Source of the DNA: Acetobacter lambici
Lineage (GTDB): Bacteria; Pseudomonadota; Alphaproteobacteria; Acetobacterales; Acetobacteraceae
Length of the DNA: 36,290 nt
NCBI RefSeq assembly: GCF_011516885.1
Contig: NZ_WOTD01000022.1
Coordinates: 1-36,290, forward strand
Reading direction: 5' to 3'
The notes beneath the pieces are model-generated. The model saw only the letters and a list, made by a program, of their open reading frames with translations. It made no database searches and had not been told where the DNA came from. Both the position numbers and the translations under genes were made by a program. How positions within the stretch are numbered: the first letter of the stretch is position 1; the number at the start of each line of letters is the position of its first letter. Positions 7,530 to 16,262 of this stretch are shown here, piece by piece.

Positions 7530-8555
7530 TTAGTCGGCGGAGACGCTCAACACAATTTTGCCCGTGTGGTTGCCTTCCTCCAGCGCCGCATGGGCGGCGT
7601 CTGTTCTGGCCAGAGGGAAAACCGCATGGATAAGAGGTTTGATGCTGCCTTTGTCCAGCAGGGGCCATACGTGTTCGTGCAGTTCGTGCGCGATGCGGGC
7701 CTTGTTGGCGCTGTCCCTCGGGCGCAGGCTGCTACCGGTTACGGTAAGCCGACGGGTCATGATCCGGGCCAGATCAGCCTGTTCCGCCTTGGCCCCCCCT
7801 TGCAGGGCAATAATGACCAGCTTGCCATCCATGGTGAGGGATTTGAGGTTACGGTTAAAGTACGCCCCCCCGATCATGTCCAGAATAATGTTCACGCCCT
7901 GATCGTGCGTAAGTTCACGGATACGGGTTAAAAAATCTTCCGTACGGTAGTTAATGGCTGTTGCCCCCAGCTCTTCGCACAGGGCGCATTTTTCAGGCGT
8001 GCCCGCGGTGGCAAAAGCCTGCCCGCCAAATGCCTTAACAAGCTGAATGGCTGTTGTGCCAATGCCGCTGGCTCCACCATGGACCAGCACTCGCGCACCC
8101 TTTGCTGGCAGGGTGGGCATAAACAGGTTGGACCAGACGGTAAAATAGGTCTCTGGCAGGGCTGCGGCCTGTTCGGCGCTAAAGCCCGTGGGCCACGGCA
8201 GGCACTGGCCTGCGGGCACAAGGCAGTATTGTGCGTAGCCGCCCCCGTTGGTCAGGGCGCAGACCCTGCTGCCAAGGGCGGGCATGGGTGTGCCCTCCTG
8301 CGGCAGACCGCAGGCGACAACCTCGCCCGCCACTTCCAGCCCAAGGCGCGGGCACGCACCGGGTGGTGGGGGGTATAATCCCTTGCGCTGCATCAGGTCG
8401 GGGCGGTTAACGCCTGCGGCCATAACACGGACTAATACCTCCCCACGGCCGGGCTGGGGCACCTGCAATGCTTCAAGGTGCAAAACCTCTGGTCCACCGG
8501 GTTCGGTAAAGCAGATTGCTTGCATGGATGGGGGAACAACGGGTGCTGCAGGCAT
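7530..8555 (-). CDS. Zinc-independent MDR oxidoreductase, PIG3/quinone oxidoreductase type
   Basis: A 341-residue medium-chain dehydrogenase/reductase. The N-terminal GroES-like domain begins MQAICFTEPGGPEVL and contains AAGVNRPDLMQRKGLYPPP, which is characteristic of the PIG3/NAD(P)H:quinone oxidoreductase subgroup. It lacks the Cys/His zinc ligands of alcohol dehydrogenases. The Rossmann motif VLVHGGASGIGTTAIQL binds NADPH. Likely substrates are quinones or enones; the real one is unknown. The ATG at 8555 gives a short Pro-rich lead; an internal ATG at 8525 (MQAICF) is a credible alternative start. Confidence 0.88.
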   Translation of the reverse strand: MPAAPVVPPSMQAICFTEPGGPEVLHLEALQVPQPGRGEVLVRVMAAGVNRPDLMQRKGLYPPPPGACPRLGLEVAGEVVACGLPQEGTPMPALGSRVCALTNGGGYAQYCLVPAGQCLPWPTGFSAEQAAALPETYFTVWSNLFMPTLPAKGARVLVHGGASGIGTTAIQLVKAFGGQAFATAGTPEKCALCEELGATAINYRTEDFLTRIRELTHDQGVNIILDMIGGAYFNRNLKSLTMDGKLVIIALQGGAKAEQADLARIMTRRLTVTGSSLRPRDSANKARIAHELHEHVWPLLDKGSIKPLIHAVFPLARTDAAHAALEEGNHTGKIVLSVSAD

Positions 8556-8676
8556 GGGACACCGCCGGTTTTTAGGAAAATACAGAGGCTATGAGTATGG
8601 CGTGTGGGGTGGCGGGGTAAAAGGGGGAGGGTGATCACGTCCGTGCTACGTGCCGTGGCGCTGCATGGACAGGGGG

Positions 8677-10446
8677 TTATTTGCCGTGTTTTTCCCCCGC
8701 CAGTTCGCGGCGGGTGCGTTCGAGTTCTTCCGCGTAGCGACGCAGTACGTAACGCTCGCTCAGAATACCCAGAATATGCCCCTCCCGGTCAGTTACAGCC
8801 AGTGCCGGGCGGGTCGTGCGCTCAAAGGCCGCTACGGCATGCCCGATTGAAAAGTCGGGGGAGAGGACTTCTCCGTCGTTTTCCACCAGTGCGGACAGGG
8901 GCTGATCGGGGGCAATGGTAATCGACTGGATCAGATTGCTTTCCAGAAGCCCCGCATAATGGTTCTGGGCATTGTGTAGCACAATGTAGCGGGGCATGCG
9001 CCCGGCAAAGATTGTGCGGGCAGATGCTACGGTTGTGTTGGCGGCCAGCGTGTCCAGCTCCGTGCGCATCATGCGGCTGACGGTGAGTGTGCGCATCCAC
9101 CCCACATCCACGCCCGAGCGGATGTTTTCGCCCCGCAGGTGGAAGCGCCATGTGGCAAAGGAGTAGCCAAAAATACGTTTGACCGTAAAGGAAGCCACAA
9201 GGGCAGTCAGGGCCACGGCGGCGGTCAGGTTGGCGCTATGGGTGGTTTCCAGCGTAAGCAGGATCATGGTCAGCGGGCCGCCAATAATGGCGGTTGCCAG
9301 CGCGCACATGCCCGCAACGGTGCATAGGGCAAGGGGGAGGTCCATAATCGGGGCGACTACGCTGGAAAAAGCGGCCCCGGTCAGCACCCCCAGATAGAGC
9401 GAGGCAAAGAACAGCCCCCCCCTGAACCCCGATCCAATAGACAGGGTGGATGCCGCCGCTTTGAGCAGCAAAAGGCCTAACGCCGCCCAGAACAGGGGCG
9501 GGCTGACCAGCCCCTCCCGCATGGCAATATGGCCGGAAGACAGAACGGTGGGTGATATAATAGCCAGTCCTCCGACCAGCAGCCCCCCCACCATGGGGCG
9601 CAGCCAGAGAGGTTTGACACATACAGCAAAAATCTGTTCCGCGTAGGCGGCACTTTTCATCAGTGCAACGCCGATCAGGGCGGAAAGCCCCCCCAGTACT
9701 GCCAGTAACGGGTATGCCAGCGGGGGTATGCTTTGTGGAATGGTCATGGTGATGGCAGGCAGGGTTTCCCCCGTCAGATGCACAACCGCCAGAGCGCAAA
9801 GAGAGGCGCAGGCAACCGGGGCCAGAAGGGGAAAGGCGTAGGAGCCAATAATCAGCTCAAACGCATAAAAAGCCCCGGCCAGAGGAGCGTCAAAGGCCGC
9901 ACCAATGGCGCCTGCCGCACCACACCCGACCAGCAGGCGTACATCGGCTCGGTGCATGCGCAGGTTACGACCAATGCGCGAGCCAAAGGCCGAGCCAATC
10001 TGGCTGAACCCGGCCTCCAGCCCAAGGGAAATACCGCAACCGTTGGACAGAATGGTCTGCCCCGTGACGATCAGACTGTCGCGCAGGGACATGCGACCGC
10101 CGTGCAGGGCGTTGGCCTCAATCGGGTCCACGGGTCTGTGGCGGTTGTGGCGCTGCAAGGTGTAATGCCACAGGCCCAGTAATAGCCCGCCGGTGGCAGG
10201 GACCAACAGGGCGCGCCACGGAGCCACATGTTCCAGCCCGGACAGCCGATTGTAACCTGGTGCCAGCATGTTGTGGGCCAGCAGGGTGGTAAAGGTGATC
10301 AGACTGACGGCAAGCCCGGCCAGAGCGCCGGTTATGGCGGCCAGAACCAGCAGCCAGAGCGAATCCGTGCGCACCAGAGCCCGCAGGGCCGTAAGCCACC
10401 GGGCGGGCGTCTTATGGGTGCGCAGGTGTTCCAGCAACGCTGTCAT
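8677..10446 (-). CDS. CLC family chloride channel/transporter with C-terminal CBS domains
   Basis: A 589-residue membrane protein. Some ten or more hydrophobic segments run to about residue 420, followed by a soluble part of about 150 residues with two CBS-like repeats (for example PRYIVLHNAQNHYAGLLE and GHILGILSERYVLRRY). The gating glutamate is kept in GLEAGFSQIG (E144, aligned to the E. coli ClcA GREGPTVQIG). The chloride-binding GSGIPE motif is replaced by VDPIEANAL, the GGIFAP motif reads GGLFFAS, and the internal proton glutamate position reads Leu (AFEL, residues 196-199). These changes suggest a divergent branch and perhaps channel-like rather than antiport behaviour. The alignment was made by eye. 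The start at 10446 is ATG. Confidence 0.88.
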   Translation of the reverse strand: MTALLEHLRTHKTPARWLTALRALVRTDSLWLLVLAAITGALAGLAVSLITFTTLLAHNMLAPGYNRLSGLEHVAPWRALLVPATGGLLLGLWHYTLQRHNRHRPVDPIEANALHGGRMSLRDSLIVTGQTILSNGCGISLGLEAGFSQIGSAFGSRIGRNLRMHRADVRLLVGCGAAGAIGAAFDAPLAGAFYAFELIIGSYAFPLLAPVACASLCALAVVHLTGETLPAITMTIPQSIPPLAYPLLAVLGGLSALIGVALMKSAAYAEQIFAVCVKPLWLRPMVGGLLVGGLAIISPTVLSSGHIAMREGLVSPPLFWAALGLLLLKAAASTLSIGSGFRGGLFFASLYLGVLTGAAFSSVVAPIMDLPLALCTVAGMCALATAIIGGPLTMILLTLETTHSANLTAAVALTALVASFTVKRIFGYSFATWRFHLRGENIRSGVDVGWMRTLTVSRMMRTELDTLAANTTVASARTIFAGRMPRYIVLHNAQNHYAGLLESNLIQSITIAPDQPLSALVENDGEVLSPDFSIGHAVAAFERTTRPALAVTDREGHILGILSERYVLRRYAEELERTRRELAGEKHGK

Positions 10447-10535
10447 GCTTCATGGCATAACAGCATGGGGGCGGGGCGTCCAATAAGTAGTATGAATGTC
10501 ATACCAGTTATTGGGAGCCTGCTTTTGCCCGGATA

Positions 10536-11570
10536 TTATGGTGCGGGGGGCTGGGCTGCCAGAATGCGCGAGATGTCATCCTCGCTCAGATGATAATGGA
10601 AGAAAATATTGTAAAAATTGCGCACGGCGGTCGGTATATCCAAATCCGCGAACAGGGTTGGGTGGAACTTTTTGGCTGCCCACTGGATTTGCAGCAGTTC
10701 CTCGCAGCCATAGCGGTCCCATGCAAAAACCCCTTTGGGGTTGGTCCACCATTTTTTCTGCGCGAAGGCGTTGAGCGTGCGCAGGGGGGAGGATTCGGGC
10801 AGTTCTCCGGCGGAGGAGTCCACAATAACAATATCGGGGTTCCAGACCGCGATCTGCTCAAAGCTGACGGGCCTGTGGTTCCCGGCAATCCTTGCGGCAT
10901 TGGTGCCCCCCGCAGCTTGAATCCATGCGTCAATCAGGGTTTTTTCGCCATCCACCTGTAGGGGGGAAAAGCGCGCAATGTGGAGTACGCGCGGGCGCTC
11001 GGAAGCATGGATCTGGGCTGTGCGGAACCTGAGCAGTTCCAGCACACATTCCATCTCCTGGCGGTAGCGTTTGGCGGTGTTATGGGCCTCTTGCGTGCCA
11101 ATGGCTTCCGCACTCATGTCCAGTGATGTCAGCATGTCCGGCATGGTCATGTATTCGGCGGCAAGGGCTGCAACGCCTGCGCGCCTGAGTTCTTCCGCCT
11201 TGGCCTTGGTGGGCACGAACACCAGACCAATTTTGTTGGCCAGCAGGTATTCGGCACTCACCGTATCGGGCTTGACGCCCATATGCGCCATGTAAAGAAC
11301 GGGCGAGATTTTAAACAGCCATGGGTTGTCGCCCGCGTTTTCCGCCGTAACCTGTATGCGTGGGGCAGCGCCCAGCATCACGCTTATTTCGTTGTGGGCA
11401 AACCACAGGTCCGCAATGGGGGGAGCACCATCCTTGATCTCAACCGTAGCACCACTCATATCAGTTACAAGGCGTGCGTGCGCATGCATGGGAGCGCCCA
11501 GAACAAGGCTTGCGGCCAGACCCGCCACACAACGCAGCAGGCCAGAGTATTTGGGGTGGTGGAGGGTCAT
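10536..11570 (-). CDS. Periplasmic substrate-binding protein, FecB/BtuF-like (iron complex or cobalamin type)
   Basis: A 344-residue exported binding protein of the Peripla_BP_2 type used by ABC importers for siderophores, heme or cobalamin. Residues 1-32 form a signal peptide with a hydrophobic core and an AHA-like cleavage site. The mature start RLVTDMSGATVEI is typical of the family. The two lobes are seen through LVFVPTKAKAEELRRAGV and, after a long helix, through EQIAVWNPDIVIVDS. No permease or ATPase gene is adjacent, so it may serve a transporter encoded elsewhere. The ATG at 11570 has AGGA 8 bases upstream. A well-spaced promoter overlapped by an AT-rich dyad precedes it. The ligand cannot be told from sequence alone. 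Confidence 0.82.
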   Translation of the reverse strand: MTLHHPKYSGLLRCVAGLAASLVLGAPMHAHARLVTDMSGATVEIKDGAPPIADLWFAHNEISVMLGAAPRIQVTAENAGDNPWLFKISPVLYMAHMGVKPDTVSAEYLLANKIGLVFVPTKAKAEELRRAGVAALAAEYMTMPDMLTSLDMSAEAIGTQEAHNTAKRYRQEMECVLELLRFRTAQIHASERPRVLHIARFSPLQVDGEKTLIDAWIQAAGGTNAARIAGNHRPVSFEQIAVWNPDIVIVDSSAGELPESSPLRTLNAFAQKKWWTNPKGVFAWDRYGCEELLQIQWAAKKFHPTLFADLDIPTAVRNFYNIFFHYHLSEDDISRILAAQPPAP

Positions 11571-11582
11571 GCGGTTATCCTA

Positions 11583-11601
11583 ATTTTATATATATTAAAA
11601 T
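11583..11601. promoter_or_regulatory. AT-rich dyad, possible operator
   Basis: ATTTTA (11583-11588) and TAAAAT (11596-11601) form a perfect dyad with a 7-base spacer that covers the -10 region of the binding-protein promoter. This is a good position for a repressor site; which regulator binds is unknown. It does not match a classical Fur box. Confidence 0.35.
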
Positions 11602-11620
11602 ATGGACAGAGGGCTTGCAA
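11592..11620 (-). promoter_or_regulatory. Promoter of the periplasmic binding protein gene
   Basis: On the minus strand TTGCAA (11615-11620) and TAATAT (11592-11597) are 17 bases apart. The predicted transcript start lies roughly 15 bases ahead of the ATG at 11570. Confidence 0.5.
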
Positions 11621-11676
11621 GCCACATTGGCGGGAGCGGGCGGCGGGCCAATGGCTGGTACGGCTGGAGGCGGATT

Positions 11677-11901
11677 ATGCGCAAACATAGTGTTATGGTG
11701 GGGAACAGGGTGCTGTACTATGCGGCGCAGTTATCCCACGCCCAGCGTTTTGCCCGTGCCCGGCAGGCGGAGGGCATAGAGGCCTATGTTGTGCCCGATA
11801 AAACGCCGCCCCGTGCCCGCACAGTGCGTATGAACCCCCTGACCGGCCAGCCTTATAATAGCCCCCGCTCCGGTAAACGTGCGGTAAAACACACTGCATG
11901 A
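11677..11901 (+). CDS. Small basic hypothetical protein
   Basis: A 74-residue protein rich in Arg and Lys, not recognised. GGAGG lies 8 bases ahead of the ATG at 11677. It contains no membrane segment or clear nucleotide-binding motif. The C-terminal half (RTVRMNPLTGQPYNSPRSGKRAV) looks extended and basic. It is transcribed away from the binding-protein gene. The strong ribosome binding site is the main support that it is real. Confidence 0.55.
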   Translation: MRKHSVMVGNRVLYYAAQLSHAQRFARARQAEGIEAYVVPDKTPPRARTVRMNPLTGQPYNSPRSGKRAVKHTA

Positions 11902-11954
11902 ATGCTGTTTTCCGCCCGATTGTGCGGCGGGGTGCTTGGGGTGTGTATAAAATG

Positions 11955-12182
11955 TCAGGCCAGAAGAGTGCGGTTACGGCGCCAGCTCTCTTCCAGCGCA
12001 TCAGCCGGGTCCGGGTGGGGGGCGCTCCATGCGCCATCCTGACCGGGGGCATGGGTAAGCGCACGCCATGTGGCCTCCCCCGCCGTGCGCTCCACCACGA
12101 CATGCCATGAAGGGGGAATGCGCCCTAACAGGCGTTCCATTTTTTGGCCCGATGTAAGCGGCTTGGCGTAATTATGCCCCAT
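11955..12182 (-). CDS. Hypothetical 75-aa protein at the end of the sugar operon
   Basis: A 75-residue protein, not recognised, starting MGHNYAKPLTSGQKMERLLGR and containing WHVVVERTAGEATW. It begins 13 bases after gntK on the same strand and is probably co-transcribed. The frame stays open to 12302, but that part is the shadow of gntK. There is no strong ribosome binding site, so translation may depend on coupling. It could be a small accessory protein; no function can be given. Confidence 0.55.
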   Translation of the reverse strand: MGHNYAKPLTSGQKMERLLGRIPPSWHVVVERTAGEATWRALTHAPGQDGAWSAPHPDPADALEESWRRNRTLLA

Positions 12183-12195
12183 AACTGGCGGTCTT

Positions 12196-12774
12196 TCAGT
12201 GTTTGCTGGCTTTGAGCAGGCCCATGATCTCGGCAATGGTTTCTGCCGGTTGGTGCTGGGTCTGGAGCGACCATGCCGCCTCATCAGGGTGTGGGGGTTC
12301 AAGCGTGTCCAACTGGTTGGGCAACTGGCTTGGGGGCATAAAATGCCCCGTGCGCGTGTTCAGCCGTGCATGCAGGGTGTTTTCATCCGCGTGCAGATAG
12401 ACGAACTGCACACTCAGCCCCTGTGCGCAAAGCCTGTTACGGTAAGCACGTTTGAGGGCCGAGCAGGCCAGAATACCACCTGTATTCTGCTCCGCGCAGG
12501 ATTTGAGCCATGCATGGCACCGTTCCAGCCACGCCTTGCGGTCCGTGTCGGTCAGGGGAACGCCATCGCGCATTTTGGCAATATTGTCCGCATCATGCAG
12601 GGTGTCCGCATCCAGCCACGGCCAGCCCAGTTCGTTATGCAGTCCTTCGGCAATGGTTGTTTTGCCAGAACCACAAACGCCCATGACCACAACAAGGCGT
12701 TTGCCAATGCCATGTGCTGCGGGCTGTGCGGGCAGAACATGCCCCGGTGGAAAAGCTGAACTGTTCAAGGACAT
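12196..12774 (-). CDS. gntK: Gluconokinase
   Basis: A 192-residue P-loop kinase that phosphorylates gluconate to 6-phosphogluconate with ATP. The Walker A loop is GVCGSGKT (residues 32-39), followed by the gluconokinase-specific LDADTLHDADNIAKMRDGVPLTDTDRKAWL stretch and ACSALKRAYRNRLC. A Met/His-rich GHFMPPSQLPNQLDTLEPP near residue 145 completes the family pattern. The first 20 residues are extra compared with E. coli GntK. Only 2 bases separate it from rpiA, so the two are surely co-transcribed. In acetic acid bacteria gluconate made by periplasmic oxidation can re-enter metabolism through this enzyme. Confidence 0.95.
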   Translation of the reverse strand: MSLNSSAFPPGHVLPAQPAAHGIGKRLVVVMGVCGSGKTTIAEGLHNELGWPWLDADTLHDADNIAKMRDGVPLTDTDRKAWLERCHAWLKSCAEQNTGGILACSALKRAYRNRLCAQGLSVQFVYLHADENTLHARLNTRTGHFMPPSQLPNQLDTLEPPHPDEAAWSLQTQHQPAETIAEIMGLLKASKH

Positions 12775-12776
12775 GC

Positions 12777-13484
12777 TTAGCTCCCTTGTGGCGTGATGAT
12801 GCGAATCCCTTCCGGGCCTGCGGTAATGGTCTGGGTGGCCATGTGCAGGAACAGGCCGTGTTCTACCACGCCAACAATGTTGTACAGGGCGTGGCTCAGT
12901 TTTTCTGGCTCCATAATGGCGGGAAAAACACAGTCCATGATCAGGTTTTTTTCATCCGTGAGGAAAAAAGACCCATCGCGCATACGGCGCGGTGTTACCT
13001 GCGCTCCCAGGTGCCCCAGCTTGCGCGCGGCATTTTCCCACCCAAAGGGAATGACCTCCACGGGCAGCGGGCAGCGCATGCCCAAATGGTCCACATATTT
13101 GCTGGCATCGGCCACCACAACAAACTGGGCCGCGGCTGAAGCCACGATTTTTTCCCACAACAGTGCGCCACCCAGCCCTTTAATCAGGTTCAGGGTTTTG
13201 GGTTCAATTTCGTCCGCGCCATCTATGGCAAGATCCAGTTCGGGCTGCTGCCCAAAGGTGGTGAGGGGAATCCCTTCCTCACGGGCCTGCTTTTCGGTCA
13301 CGATGGATGTGGGAATAGCCGTAATCTTCAGCCCTTCCTCACGGATACGGCGGCCGAGTTCAGCCACAACAAATTTGGCTGTGGAGCCGGTGCCAAGGCC
13401 CACGGCCATGCCGGTCTGCACAAGGGATGCGGCTTTAATGGCGGATTGCTGCTTAAAGGCTGCTGCGGGGTCTGGGGCTGTCAT
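12777..13484 (-). CDS. rpiA: Ribose-5-phosphate isomerase A
   Basis: A 235-residue RpiA-type enzyme interconverting ribose-5-phosphate and ribulose-5-phosphate. The phosphate-binding GLGTGSTA (residues 29-36), the catalytic-site DGADEI segment and KGLGGALLWEKIV are all present, and the length is normal. The frame opens at 13544, but the ATG at 13484, with AAGGA about 12 bases upstream, gives the family N-terminus. It lies 20 bases past pgl and 2 bases before gntK. Confidence 0.95.
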   Translation of the reverse strand: MTAPDPAAAFKQQSAIKAASLVQTGMAVGLGTGSTAKFVVAELGRRIREEGLKITAIPTSIVTEKQAREEGIPLTTFGQQPELDLAIDGADEIEPKTLNLIKGLGGALLWEKIVASAAAQFVVVADASKYVDHLGMRCPLPVEVIPFGWENAARKLGHLGAQVTPRRMRDGSFFLTDEKNLIMDCVFPAIMEPEKLSHALYNIVGVVEHGLFLHMATQTITAGPEGIRIITPQGS

Positions 13485-13504
13485 CAGTCTGTTTATCCTT
13501 GTTC

Positions 13505-14272
13505 TTATTGGTCCGATGGGGCTGCAGCCCGGTCTGTAAACCATATCAGTTCGCCTTGGGCCGTAATGGCGCTGGCCGGGCAGGCGGGGTCCTGTGCGCG
13601 AATGCGTGCCAGAATATCGTGCTTGGCGGCACCTTCCACCAGAAAAACAACATGCTGGCTTGCGTGGATGGCAGGGTAGGTCAGCGTCAGGCGAGTATGG
13701 GGGGCGGCAGGTGGCACGCAGGTGGCAACCCAGTCCTTATGGTTGTCCAGCACAGGCTGGCCGGGAAAAAGTGATGCTGTGTGGCCATCCGTGCCAACGC
13801 CAAGGAGCTGCACATCAAAAAAAGGCCGTTCTGGCGTAAAGTTTTCCGCGCCATACAGGTTTTTGAGCGTGCGTTCGTAGGTTTTGGCGGCTTCCTCCGC
13901 TGGACCACGGTCGGGCATGGGAAAAATGTTGGCGGCTGGAATGGGGGCCTTGGAAAAGAGGAGCCGTTGCATCATGCCAAAATTGCTGTCGGCATGGTCA
14001 TGCGGCACAAACCGGTCATCCCCGATAAAAAACTGCATGTTCCGCCACGGAAAGCGCTCCACATAAGGCGCACTGGCCATAAGCGCATAAAGGTGCTGGG
14101 GGGAGGAACCCCCGCTGAGTGCCAGCCGGAACGGTGTGGAGCCACTTTTGGCAAGGCTGCGTTCCAGCAGCCAGTCCGCCAGTCCGGTTATGAGCGCTTC
14201 CATCTGCGGGAAAACACGCATGGTGCCAGTGGCGGTTGTCTGTCCGGGCATGGTTGGGTCTTTCGTGGTCAT
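13505..14272 (-). CDS. pgl: 6-phosphogluconolactonase
   Basis: A 255-residue enzyme of the glucosamine-6-phosphate isomerase/6-phosphogluconolactonase fold, hydrolysing 6-phosphogluconolactone to 6-phosphogluconate. Visible family marks are LALSGGSSP, the DDRFVPHDHADSNFGMM block and GVGTDGHTASLFP. The ATG at 14272 overlaps the stop codon of the HAD gene as ATGA, which supports this start through coupled translation; an ATG seven codons later (14251) is possible. It sits between the HAD phosphatase and rpiA. Confidence 0.93.
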   Translation of the reverse strand: MTTKDPTMPGQTTATGTMRVFPQMEALITGLADWLLERSLAKSGSTPFRLALSGGSSPQHLYALMASAPYVERFPWRNMQFFIGDDRFVPHDHADSNFGMMQRLLFSKAPIPAANIFPMPDRGPAEEAAKTYERTLKNLYGAENFTPERPFFDVQLLGVGTDGHTASLFPGQPVLDNHKDWVATCVPPAAPHTRLTLTYPAIHASQHVVFLVEGAAKHDILARIRAQDPACPASAITAQGELIWFTDRAAAPSDQ

Positions 14273-15177
14273 TGGGGTGACGGGGTGTTGGGAGTGGCTG
14301 GGGCATGGCGCAAGGTGACGCCTGTGGTGCAACGGGGCAGCACAAAGTCCGTTATGGCACGGGCCCAGCCCTCCTGCGTGTTGGGGCTGCTTACGTAATG
14401 CGCGCAGGCCTGCACATCCGGTGTGGCCTGCCCCATGGCAATGGCAAGTCCTGCAATGGAGAGCATGGGAATATCGTTGTCCATGTCCCCAAGGCAGGCA
14501 ACCTCATTCACGCTTATGCCGTAGTCAGCGGCCAGTTGGCGGACCGCGTGCCCTTTGTTGGCATGCAGGGGGGTAATGTCCAAAAACCATTTGCTGGACA
14601 GAGCCACACTGGCGCGGCCGGTCAGGAGGTGGCCAATTTTTGTTTGTTGTTCATGCAGTGCTGCGTGGTCTGCGGTGGAGCCTGCAACCTTGCCAATGTT
14701 GTGCGCGCAGGCCCGCAGGTCGGTAACCTGTGTGGGTATGGTCTGCACGGTCCGGCTTTCCGCCTGCACAAGGGGGGCCTGTGCATTGCGCACAAGCCAT
14801 TCGTGCCCACGGAACAGCCATGTATCCACCTGCTGAGCTTCCAGCAGGTTCAGCGCGTCCAGCACTGTTTGTGGGTCGAGGGCAAGGCTGGAGCGTATGG
14901 TCCTGTCGGGGTTGAACAGGGTGCCTCCGTTCAGCGCGCCATAAGGGGTGTTGAGCCCCAGTTGCCCGAAATACATTTCCATCCCCCCCGGCGGGCGACT
15001 GCTGACAAGGCAGAGGGGAATTCCCGCAGCCCGCAAAGTCTGTGCGGCGGCTACGCTCTGGGCTGTAATCTGCTTGTCCGGGGTGAGTAATGTGCCATCC
15101 ATGTCGGACACAACAAGGCGGATATGGCGGGCAGGGGGGCGTTCGGGGCCATGCCTGTTTTGCCCAAAGCCTGCCAT
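14269..15177 (-). CDS. HAD-superfamily phosphatase, Cof type
   Basis: A 302-residue hydrolase with motif I DMDGTLL (nucleophile D25, acid D27), the motif II-like CLVSSRPP, a central Cof-type cap, a motif III lysine in NKGHAVRQL and motif IV LGDMDNDIPML. Such enzymes remove phosphate from small sugar phosphates or cofactors. Its place between gnd and pgl suggests a sugar phosphate substrate or damage-control role, which is inference. The ATG at 15177 follows AGGGGAG at a good distance. It overlaps pgl by 4 bases. Confidence 0.88.
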   Translation of the reverse strand: MAGFGQNRHGPERPPARHIRLVVSDMDGTLLTPDKQITAQSVAAAQTLRAAGIPLCLVSSRPPGGMEMYFGQLGLNTPYGALNGGTLFNPDRTIRSSLALDPQTVLDALNLLEAQQVDTWLFRGHEWLVRNAQAPLVQAESRTVQTIPTQVTDLRACAHNIGKVAGSTADHAALHEQQTKIGHLLTGRASVALSSKWFLDITPLHANKGHAVRQLAADYGISVNEVACLGDMDNDIPMLSIAGLAIAMGQATPDVQACAHYVSSPNTQEGWARAITDFVLPRCTTGVTLRHAPATPNTPSPQ

Positions 15178-15196
15178 TGTTCTGCTCCCCTGCGTG

Positions 15197-15219
15197 CCCC
15201 TGCCCTCTAGGAGCAGGGG
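15197..15219. terminator. GC-rich hairpin between gnd and the HAD gene
   Basis: Arms 15197-15203 and 15213-15219 are complementary with a 9-base loop, in the 59-base gap between two genes of the same operon. No T-run follows in the direction of transcription. It is more likely an attenuator or an mRNA-processing or stability element than a full terminator. Confidence 0.4.
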
Positions 15220-15236
15220 AAGAATTAAAGGCGCTT

Positions 15237-16235
15237 CTAGCCTTTGCTTTCTACGTGGCCACCAAAGCCAAAACGCATGGCGGACAGCACTTTTTCGGCA
15301 AACGTGTTGCCACTGCGTGAGCGAAAGCGCGTAAACAGGGCCGCCGTCATGACCGGCACTGGCACGGCTTCTTCAATAGCGGCTTCAATGGTCCAGCGTC
15401 CTTCGCCCGAATCGCTGACTTCCCCACTGAATTTGGAAAGCTCGCCATTATTGGCAAGGGCCTGCGCCGTCAGGTCCAGCAGCCAGGAGGAAACCACGCT
15501 GCCCCGGCGCCAGACTTCGGCAATGTCAGCCATGTTGAGCGAGAAGCGTTCGTCCTCGGCCAGCAGGGGGGAGTCCTTGCGGTACATGACGTCAAAACCT
15601 TCGGCAAAGGCCTGCATCATGCCGTATTCAATACCGTTATGGACCATTTTAACAAAATGGCCCGACCCGGCGGGACCGCAATACAGGTAACCCTGCTCCG
15701 CCCGTGGGTCCAACCCGTCGCGGTCGCGCTCGGGGGTGCGGGGGATGTCGCCCATGCCCGGGGCAAGGGCTGCCAGAATGGGGTCAATATGGTCGGCGGC
15801 CTCTCTGGCGCCGCCATACATCATGCAGTAGCCCCGATCCAGCCCCCACACGCCACCTGATGTGCCGATATCAAGGTAATCAATCCCTTTTTCAGCCAGC
15901 ACTTTGGCACGGCGGATATCGTCCTTGTAATAGGTGTTGCCACCATCAATCACGATGTCGCCCCGGCCCATAAGCCCGGCGAGGGACATAATGGTCTCTT
16001 CCGTAATGTCGCCAGCGGGGAGCATGGACCACACAATTTTTTTTGGGCCAGAAAGCTGCGCCACAACGTCGACCAGACTGGAGGCCCCCGTTGCACGCCC
16101 GGCCTCTGCCCGTTCTACGGTTTTTTCCACGGCCGAGGCATCCCGGTCGTAAACAACAACGTGGTGGCCAAAGCGTGTCAGGCGGACGGCAATATTGCCC
16201 CCCATCCTGCCCAGCCCAACAATGCCAATCTGCAT
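15237..16235 (-). CDS. gnd: 6-phosphogluconate dehydrogenase, decarboxylating, short form
   Basis: A 332-residue enzyme oxidising 6-phosphogluconate to ribulose-5-phosphate and CO2. The dinucleotide fold GLGRMGGNI (8-16) and the family signature [19 protein letters not shown] are seen, as is [11 protein letters not shown]. It is the short (YqeC-type) form, lacking the long C-terminal domain of the E. coli enzyme. The end of the second strand reads VVVYDRD (26-32) with Asp where NADP-specific forms have Asn, which suggests NAD use or dual specificity. The start ATG at 16235 follows AGAGAG. It lies 26 bases past tal-pgi. Confidence 0.95.
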   Translation of the reverse strand: MQIGIVGLGRMGGNIAVRLTRFGHHVVVYDRDASAVEKTVERAEAGRATGASSLVDVVAQLSGPKKIVWSMLPAGDITEETIMSLAGLMGRGDIVIDGGNTYYKDDIRRAKVLAEKGIDYLDIGTSGGVWGLDRGYCMMYGGAREAADHIDPILAALAPGMGDIPRTPERDRDGLDPRAEQGYLYCGPAGSGHFVKMVHNGIEYGMMQAFAEGFDVMYRKDSPLLAEDERFSLNMADIAEVWRRGSVVSSWLLDLTAQALANNGELSKFSGEVSDSGEGRWTIEAAIEEAVPVPVMTAALFTRFRSRSGNTFAEKVLSAMRFGFGGHVESKG

Positions 16236-16262
16236 GATTTCTCTCTTGCTTTCAGTCTTTGC

